From positions 24,219-34,483 of the forward strand of contig NW_003158224.1 of assembly GCF_000003605.2 (NCBI RefSeq): 10,265 nucleotides of DNA, read 5' to 3'. Below, in pieces: positions 6,801 through 10,265 of the stretch (the stretch's first letter is position 1; every line of letters starts with the position of its first letter). Origin of the DNA: Saccoglossus kowalevskii (taxonomy: Eukaryota; Hemichordata; Enteropneusta; Harrimaniidae). The position numbers and the translations under genes were made by a program. The notes under the pieces are model-generated. The model was not told where the DNA came from, did not search any database, and saw only the letters and a program-made list of their open reading frames with translations.

Positions 6801-9289
6801 TGAAAAGTGCTTCCACGAAAAAAATAATCCTAATATTGAAAAATACTTGTAAGAGAGACACAATTAAAAACTAGAAAAGGATCAACGTTCATTATAACTT
6901 GTATGTGACACAGTACTATACCACATGATGCGTTTGCCAATCAAATACTTGTCAATATATGTTTGTAATCTTAATACAATAACACGTGCTGCAATACCCA
7001 TTATATCAACATTTGGAAGGTGTTTTGACAAGTAGTGTAAAAGGGGTCAAAAAATCACTGAAGTGCTTTTTGAAATATTTACACAGTCACCATAACCTAC
7101 GACAAACAAGTCGTTATAAAGCAAATACGTATTACAAAAAAGGTAATTTGTGTATAACGTTCTGAAAATAATTAAAATTGCATGAAAGAGTATTCATACC
7201 ATATTTATATATTATTTAAACAAGTCCCGACATATATGAAACTGACTGTCGTGATGTAATTCAAGCCTTTAAAAATGGCATATGTGTTTGTTTTCTATTA
7301 ATATAAACAGTTGTAGAGAAATGTTCCAGTTACTGTTATGAAAATTAGATTAATTACAATTCAAATTAATGGCATATATACTATATAGCACATTTTTACA
7401 TGCGAATATTATTTATTTTTTCTGTAATTCTGATGACATAATGTTGGTTGCATTAATATATAAATGTGCTCTCAATTTAATAAACATATATCCGTGTAAA
7501 ATATGCATGTAGTTGTGTGAGTTTACAGTCACTGTGTTAATTGTCTTCAAAAATGTTTCAATTACGCCGACAAACATATTTCCAATAATATTGAAACGCA
7601 TGATTGTTTCTATTGAAAACACAATTGTATTCAGCAGTCACATCGATCGTGTCGAATTATTCATTCAGTAACAGTGCTTTAAATGGATATATTTTTTTAC
7701 TTTTCCGATAAGACGAGCTGTTTGCTTGTTAGAGATGTTACATTGTGTTTTTTTAACATTTTGCTCTGTGAAAATCATTTTAACTTGAGTAACCAACATA
7801 TCCAGTGTACAATTAATCATTCCAGTGAACAAAAAGTCCTGAGACAATGTTCGCAAAATCCATCAATGCCAAACAACATTACAAGAATCACTGTGTGTAA
7901 CAGCCATTTTTGCCAAGTTACAAATGACGATGTTAATCTTCAAGACTACTAGAAGATGCAATGTTATTCAGAATGTTCTCAATATTTGGGAAGTGGCTAC
8001 ATTCATTACATTGTATGTACATTGATAACATATTTGAACAAATAAATGCATAATTACATTATGACGGAAAACATGAATTTCCCAGATACTGTTAATGATG
8101 AAATGGCAATAGCTTGATAGATCATTGACTGGACATTCATTAAGAAAATACCCCCGTTCAAACGACATGTACATTACCAAATTGTTATCTCCCCCCCAAA
8201 AAATATTTAGGAACCTTTTTCATTGAGCGCAGCTGACCACTGCCACTGATGTACATGTATTAGAATAGCGAAGTTGAAAACTATGGTGTTAACCAATGAC
8301 ATCTAATGGTGTATTCTATATTTAAATGTCAGAGTCATCGCATCCCACCGAGTTCGATATGGGTTACAAGTCATGAGAATTATACAACGCGTGTAATACA
8401 CATTCATAACTGTTTAACTAACAATTACTGAATAGTAATTAAAGTGACAATTTAGTGATCAACTTGGTTGTTCACATAATAACACTCTAACAGTCATTCG
8501 AATTGGATTGAATTGGGTTTTTATTGAAGGAAATTGATTTTAAACCTAAAATTGTTTTCAGTTATAGATAATATATTAACATATGCATATTGCACTCTGC
8601 GGCAAATAATCAAATGAATATTTCATGGCTGGGCGAATATGATAAACAGACATGATCTTTCAAATTTGAGATTCTCAATAATAGTAGTAAAACGTATTTA
8701 AACGTATGTTTTTGCATAAATGTCTTGTGCTGTATAATAAAAGAGCAAAATATATGTCATATACAAGTCATGATTTTGTTTATCGTGAAATTGATGCGAA
8801 ACTTTTCAATGTATATATATAGGTTTGATTATTAGAGAAAATAATTTCCATTGCGTGTAACTGAGGTCAAACCGAGGGAAATCATCATAAACATTGTAAA
8901 AAGAATGAATTAGGGAAACTCACATCTTTCATAACTGACGAAGGCATACAGTGAGAGAAGTAAACATATCCGTATTCATGTTCCAAGTCTTCGGGATACT
9001 GTTCGGCAGTGACGTTGTTGATTTCACAGTGACTATTTCTTCGGTTGAAATTATAAGAGTTACAATCCGTAGATAACTTGCATTTAATGTGGCACTGTAA
9101 AGCACTTTCCAACAACTCCCGGTCATTGGTGTGTCCAGCAAGACGACGACCGGTCAGCTGAATGTACCGAATATCGTGCCTGTGCCGGGTTCCGTCGTAC
9201 TGTGGATAGCACTTTTTCGATGCAACAGGAAACACACCGTTGAATGTCATTGCAACCAATGCCAGTAGTACAACACATATAGCTACCAT
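702..9289 (-). CDS. Secreted PAN/apple-domain protein, four coding exons: complement join 702-886, 1035-1088, 1552-1621, 8924-9289
   Basis: Predicted small secreted protein of 224 residues (225 with the alternative exon 3 acceptor). Residues 1-24 form a signal peptide. Residues 27-114 form one PAN/apple module with cysteines at 27, 66, 70, 76, 88 and 114. Residues 123-224 form a tail with cysteines at 131, 140, 170 and 193 that I cannot assign to a family. PAN/apple modules bind proteins or carbohydrates outside the cell, so an extracellular recognition or matrix role is the likely class; the ligand is unknown. The model rests on matching phases (0, 1, 1), GT-AG borders at all three introns, and an open frame throughout; the coding total is 675 nt including the stop. 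There is no transmembrane segment after the signal. Main doubts are the 7.3-kb first intron, which could hide more exons or separate two genes, and a second strong donor inside exon 4. Confidence 0.72.
887..1034 (-). other. Intron 3 (148 bp)
   Basis: Phase 1 intron with donor GTAAGT at 1034-1029 and acceptor CAG ending at 887, preceded by a TTTCTTTGATTC pyrimidine tract. It is AT-rich and carries stops in the coding frame. Nothing else of note, apart from one CCGGAAA motif near 950 that matches an ETS-type core. Confidence 0.7.
1035..1091 (-). CDS. Exon 3: acidic/Thr-rich short exon with a tandem acceptor (57 or 54 bp)
   Basis: This exon encodes about residues 146-163: Asp-Gly-Ile-Gly-Ile-Thr, then a Thr/Asp-rich stretch ending Asp-Ile-Pro-Thr, with the final base joining exon 4 to make Gly164. 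The donor is consensus (ACAG then GTAAGT at 1034-1029). The acceptor is GTAGCAG, so the exon can begin at 1091 (after TAG) or 1088 (after CAG); both keep the frame and differ by one alanine. CAG is normally preferred, which would give 1035-1088. Phase 1 at both ends makes the exon removable without a frameshift. The other two frames either break at exon 4 or give an implausible basic peptide. No cysteines and no recognised domain. Confidence 0.68.
1092..1551 (-). other. Intron 2 (460 bp; 463 bp if the CAG acceptor is used)
   Basis: Phase 1 intron with donor GTGAGG at 1551-1546 and a tandem GTAG/CAG acceptor near 1093-1089. The pyrimidine tract is modest (TGTTGTTAATTTCTC). A slightly CpG-richer patch lies at about 1405-1480, with no exon I can support. 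Otherwise unremarkable AT-rich sequence. Confidence 0.66.
1552..1621 (-). CDS. Exon 2: 70-bp linker exon with two cysteines
   Basis: This exon encodes residues 123-145, reading TQFSYDSHCKKIDVDSVCHP and then Ser-Thr-Ala, plus the first base of the next codon. It is bounded by a good acceptor (TATTTTTCAG just before ACCCAG) and a good donor (CAG then GTGAGG). It enters in phase 0, matching exon 1, and leaves in phase 1, matching exon 3. The other two frames do not connect at both ends. Cys131 and Cys140 probably pair with each other or with the two tail cysteines. No domain was recognised. A longer open frame on the opposite strand overlaps it but lacks protein-like features. Confidence comes from the double phase match. 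Confidence 0.68.
2817..2885. repeat. 14-bp tandem duplication followed by ATTT/ATTC-rich tract
   Basis: The unit AAGAAAATTGAATA occurs twice head to tail (2817-2830 and 2831-2844), then a partial AAGAAA. It is followed at 2861-2885 by a TTTATTCATTC-like tract whose TTTATTC (2879-2885) is the reverse complement of GAATAAA (2840-2846). AATAAA therefore occurs on both strands within about 60 bp. Most likely simple-sequence expansion. Confidence 0.6.
3318..3331. repeat. Perfect 14-bp palindrome TTATTCGCGAATAA
   Basis: Exact self-reverse-complement centred on CGCG in an AT-rich stretch. It extends imperfectly outward to GGT on the left and ACC on the right with one unpaired base. It could be a dimeric protein-binding site or a remnant repeat end; the function is unknown. 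Confidence 0.5.
3484..3521. repeat. Inverted pair of ACCGGAAA (ETS-like) motifs
   Basis: TTTCCGGT at 3484-3491 and ACCGGAAA at 3514-3521 are perfect inverted copies separated by 22 bp. CCGGAA is the core bound by ETS-family transcription factors, so a paired intronic enhancer site is possible. It could equally be chance or a repeat stem. Confidence 0.35.
4235..4575 (+). other. CpG-richer intronic patch with a weak plus-strand exon-like segment
   Basis: Two clusters of CpG dinucleotides (about 4235-4335 and 4505-4560) stand out from CpG-poor surroundings. On the plus strand, 4517-4569 is open between an AG at 4515-4516 and a consensus donor GTAAGT at 4570-4575, and would read Met-Arg-Val-Ser-Thr-Ala-Leu-Arg-Glu-Ile-Ser-Gln-Asn near its centre. 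A perfect 12-bp palindrome GCGAGATCTCGC lies at 4546-4557. No partner exon or family was recognised, so this is not called as a gene. It may be a regulatory patch, a decayed coding insertion, or chance. Confidence 0.2.
5494..5513. repeat. Short hairpin CGTAATT-6-AATTACG
   Basis: Perfect 7-bp arms (5494-5500 and 5507-5513) around a 6-nt loop, about 75 bp before the tandem repeat. It may belong to the same repeat element; there is no independent evidence of function. Confidence 0.35.
5588..5894. repeat. Two-copy tandem repeat, unit about 152-155 bp
   Basis: Copy 1 (5588-5739) and copy 2 (5740-5894) are adjacent and in the same orientation. The stretches 5643-5725 and 5798-5880 are identical over 83 bp; the outer left parts differ by several substitutions and a 3-bp length change. 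Each unit holds the perfect palindrome GTATTACGTAATAC (5646-5659, 5801-5814) and a hairpin with 7-bp arms ACGATCT/AGATCGT (5680-5686 with 5694-5700; repeated 155 bp on). The pattern fits a small satellite-like array, a local duplication, or the tandem core of a non-autonomous Helitron-type element, as known in bivalves with units of about 160 bp. No element ends were found. Confidence 0.85.
6634..6712. repeat. (AATA)n/(TTAA)n low-complexity tract
   Basis: Nearly pure AAAT and TTAA tetranucleotide repeats for about 79 bp. TTAA runs are self-complementary and can extrude cruciforms. Probably replication slippage; expected to be length-polymorphic. Confidence 0.9.
6735..6752. repeat. C10-A8 homopolymer pair
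   Basis: Ten C residues followed directly by eight A residues, 22 bp after the TTAA tract. A similar C7-A6 pair occurs at 8191-8203. The A-run could be the tail of a retroposed copy, but no body or duplication is visible. Confidence 0.85.
8191..8203. repeat. C7-A6 homopolymer pair
   Basis: Seven C residues followed by six A residues, the same arrangement as the longer pair at 6735-6752. Simple-sequence feature with no other support. Confidence 0.7.
8924..9289 (-). CDS. Exon 1: signal peptide plus complete PAN/apple domain
   Basis: This exon encodes residues 1-122. The ATG at 9287-9289 sits in a strong initiation context (ACCACC before it, G after it). The N-terminus is MVAICVVLLALVAMTF followed by a short polar stretch; a signal-peptidase site is plausible after Val-Ala-Ser at residues 22-24. 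The mature part starts Lys-Lys-Cys. The Cys27, Cys66, Cys70, Cys76, Cys88, Cys114 spacing, with CxxxCxxxxxC and the CNSYNF segment near residues 76-81, is the PAN/apple pattern; family pairing would be 27-114, 66-88 and 70-76. There is one N-glycosylation sequon, Asn92-Val-Thr. The exon ends in phase 0 at GAT followed by donor GTGAGT. Reading on past the donor adds only a short unremarkable tail to a stop at 8885, so splicing is preferred. The whole domain lies in one exon. Confidence 0.87.
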
Positions 9290-9409
9290 GGTGGTTTATC
9301 GTTGTGGAGGTTTCATAAAATCATTGCATTGGTACACAATGCTTATTACTGGAAATCTTGTGGTGACACTTAAGAATAATACAACGCATTATCATCAGCC
9401 CCGTGATGC

Positions 9410-9421
9410 GGTCAAAGGTCA
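9410..9421. promoter_or_regulatory. DR1-like nuclear receptor site (GGTCAAAGGTCA)
   Basis: Two GGTCA-type half-sites in direct repeat with one-base spacing, on the plus strand about 120 bp upstream of the minus-strand ATG. DR1 elements of this form are bound by HNF4, RXR heterodimers and COUP-TF family receptors in animals, all present in invertebrates. The distance suits a proximal promoter or leader, so regulation of the PAN-domain gene by such a receptor is a reasonable inference, not shown. Confidence 0.45.
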
Positions 9422-9631
9422 AATATCGATCACATTGACACAGTTTGGCATATTACCAAACTAAGATTCAGAAACGCTTATCTTCAGTTAATTGGGAATT
9501 CGAAGAATATTATCTTGTGCGGACATACTTGACTAACTATCGAAAAACACACAATTCCAATGAAATAGTATTAACCATTTTTACAGGCGCACTGATATAC
9601 AAACCAACCTGTGGCAGTCTATAGCGCCACT

Positions 9632-9644
9632 GTCGCCAGGCGAC
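9632..9644. promoter_or_regulatory. GC-rich inverted repeat GTCGCC-A-GGCGAC in an upstream CpG patch
   Basis: Perfect 6-bp arms around one base within a CpG-bearing stretch (about 9620-9660), the most GC-rich segment upstream of the gene. A second imperfect stem, GTGGC with GCCAC, lies just before it (9611-9630). Location about 340 bp upstream of the start codon suggests promoter-proximal sequence; a dimeric factor site is possible. Confidence 0.3.
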
Positions 9645-9706
9645 GCGCATTCTAATTTCGTATGCATTGTACATCCGTTGTATACGTCACACGGCATGGG
9701 ACCCAT

Positions 9707-9714
9707 ATTATATA
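9707..9714 (-). promoter_or_regulatory. Possible TATA box TATATAAT
   Basis: On the minus strand TATATAAT sits between GC-richer flanks, with the GC-rich inverted repeat about 65-75 bp downstream. If used, transcription would start near 9680, giving a leader of about 390 nt with several upstream ATGs, or one containing a leader intron. The upstream ATGs weaken the call. A closer start near 9350 is also possible. Confidence 0.22.
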
Positions 9715-9894
9715 CGACGCGGAGTAACGACTGTGGCGATTTCACAATGCGAAAAAATCACAGCTAAGCTCCATCAAAATAATTATTCTTGTCAATTTCT
9801 TTTTTTACAGACACCCATAATTGAATTATTGTATATTTTTACCAAAGATATTGGCAGCTTTCGATTACATACTTAAATTAGCTTTGTTCGGCAA

Positions 9895-9920
9895 TGACGT
9901 CATAAAATTACGTCATAAAA
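9895..9920. promoter_or_regulatory. CRE (TGACGTCA) plus repeated ACGTCATAAAA
   Basis: A full palindromic CRE occurs at 9895-9902, and the 11-mer ACGTCATAAAA is present twice (9897-9907 and 9910-9920), 13 bp apart. CREB/ATF factors bind this element. About 600 bp upstream of the start codon, it is a candidate distal promoter or enhancer site. Confidence 0.4.
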
Positions 9921-10265
9921 CTATTAGTTCATTACATAAGGAAGCCTGCTGCGGTTAGAAATTAAAGATAGTGAAATTGCATTATGCTGGGTAAAGTGAA
10001 AAGTGAAAAAAATACCGGAAAGTTGTACAATAATGGCAATTATGAGTATTGACTATAATTCAAAAAAATTATTATTAAATCAGAAATTCAAATTCAAAAA
10101 AATTGGTGAACTAATATCTCCTTCTTCAACAACGACCCTATTTGAATTGAAATTTAAGGTATATTTAATAAATGATAATCGATTGGCAAACAAACTGTTG
10201 CAGTCGCAGTGCAGAGAGGGGCAGGTTAACCGTTAAAGCCTCGTACGTACGGAATCGATAAAAAT

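Larger units (their letters stand above)
1622..8923 (-). other. Intron 1 (about 7.3 kb)
   Basis: Phase 0 intron between the PAN/apple exon and exon 2, with donor GTGAGT at 8923-8918 and acceptor TATTTTTCAG ending at 1622. Contents by stretch: 1622-2815, AT-rich with no gene seen, and one TGACGTCATCA CRE/AP-1-like site at 2237-2247; 2817-2885, a short tandem and inverted AT repeat; 2886-4230, no gene, two palindromic motifs near 3318 and 3484; 4235-4575, a CpG-richer patch with a weak exon-like segment; 5588-5894, a tandem repeat; 5895-6633, nothing seen; 6634-6752, low complexity; 6753-8923, AT-rich, no supported gene. Additional small exons cannot be excluded because skipped-exon phases would allow them. 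Confidence 0.62.
9290..10265. other. 5' leader, promoter and upstream flank of the PAN-domain gene
   Basis: Contains the leader immediately upstream of the ATG (extent unknown), the DR1-like, GC-rich and CRE-like sites listed separately, and about 340 bp of AT-rich sequence at the far right. An open frame on the plus strand at 10003-10236 is Lys/Leu/Asn-rich with no recognisable family, so no second gene is called. One ACCGGAAA (ETS-like) motif lies near 10013. Confidence 0.4.

Noticed and set aside
7413-7952. Several 63-89 codon open frames on both strands
   Set aside because: AT-rich chance frames; Ile/Asn/Phe/Lys-heavy with no family resemblance, inside the long intron.
8885-8923. Exon 1 as a single-exon gene ending at the stop at 8885
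   Set aside because: Would add a 12-residue tail across a consensus GTGAGT donor, while a phase-matched downstream exon chain exists.
8929-9141. 70-codon open frame on the minus strand
   Set aside because: Shadow of exon 1 in another frame; the PAN/apple cysteine pattern is in the other reading.
9240-9464. 74-codon open frame on the plus strand over the start of the gene
   Set aside because: Antisense to the signal peptide region and leader; no recognisable protein features.
10003-10236. 77-codon open frame on the plus strand at the right edge
   Set aside because: Lys/Leu/Asn-rich, no family, no flanking evidence; could be an exon fragment but cannot be supported.
1-10265. CRISPR array, tRNA, rRNA, reverse transcriptase or transposase genes
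   Set aside because: No regularly spaced repeats, cloverleaf with pol III boxes, rRNA core or recognisable mobile-element protein was seen on either strand.

Overview
This is animal nuclear DNA. It is AT-rich, full of homopolymer and tetranucleotide runs, with no operon-like packing, ribosome-binding sites, CRISPR array, rRNA or tRNA that I can see. One interpretable gene with GT-AG introns lies on the minus strand. AT-rich introns, a secreted PAN/apple-domain protein and scattered palindromic repeats suit a marine invertebrate, perhaps a mollusc or other lophotrochozoan. That placement is inference; nothing here fixes the species.

The gene runs right to left from an ATG at 9289 to a TAA at 702-704. 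I rebuilt it as four coding exons whose phases agree: 9289-8924 (signal peptide plus PAN/apple domain, ends phase 0), 1621-1552 (phase 0 in, phase 1 out), 1088-1035 or 1091-1035 (phase 1 in and out), and 886-702 (phase 1 in, stop). The spliced product is 224 residues, or 225 with the alternative exon 3 acceptor. It has a hydrophobic N-terminal signal, a six-cysteine PAN/apple module, and a four-cysteine C-terminal region that I do not recognise. Exons 2 and 3 are only 70 and 54-57 bp, so a long-ORF search does not reveal them; shared phase and good splice sites do.

Intron 1 is about 7.3 kb (1622-8923) and is most of the window. It holds a two-copy tandem repeat of about 152-155 bp (5588-5894) with an 83-bp identical core containing a perfect palindrome and a hairpin, a long (AATA)/(TTAA) low-complexity tract (6634-6712), C-run/A-run tracts, short palindromes, and a CpG-richer patch at about 4235-4575 with a weak plus-strand exon-like segment. 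I see no convincing second gene.

Upstream of the ATG (9290-10265) is the presumed promoter side: a nuclear-receptor DR1-like site, a CpG-bearing GC-richer island with short inverted repeats, a possible TATA element, and a consensus CRE followed by a second half-site. Left of the stop (1-701) are the 3' UTR, a candidate ATTAAA poly(A) signal and flanking DNA with one 9-bp-arm inverted repeat. The window looks like an ordinary single-gene invertebrate locus. The points most worth checking are the reconstructed gene model, the tandem exon 3 acceptor, a possible alternative 3' end in exon 4, and the tandem repeat.
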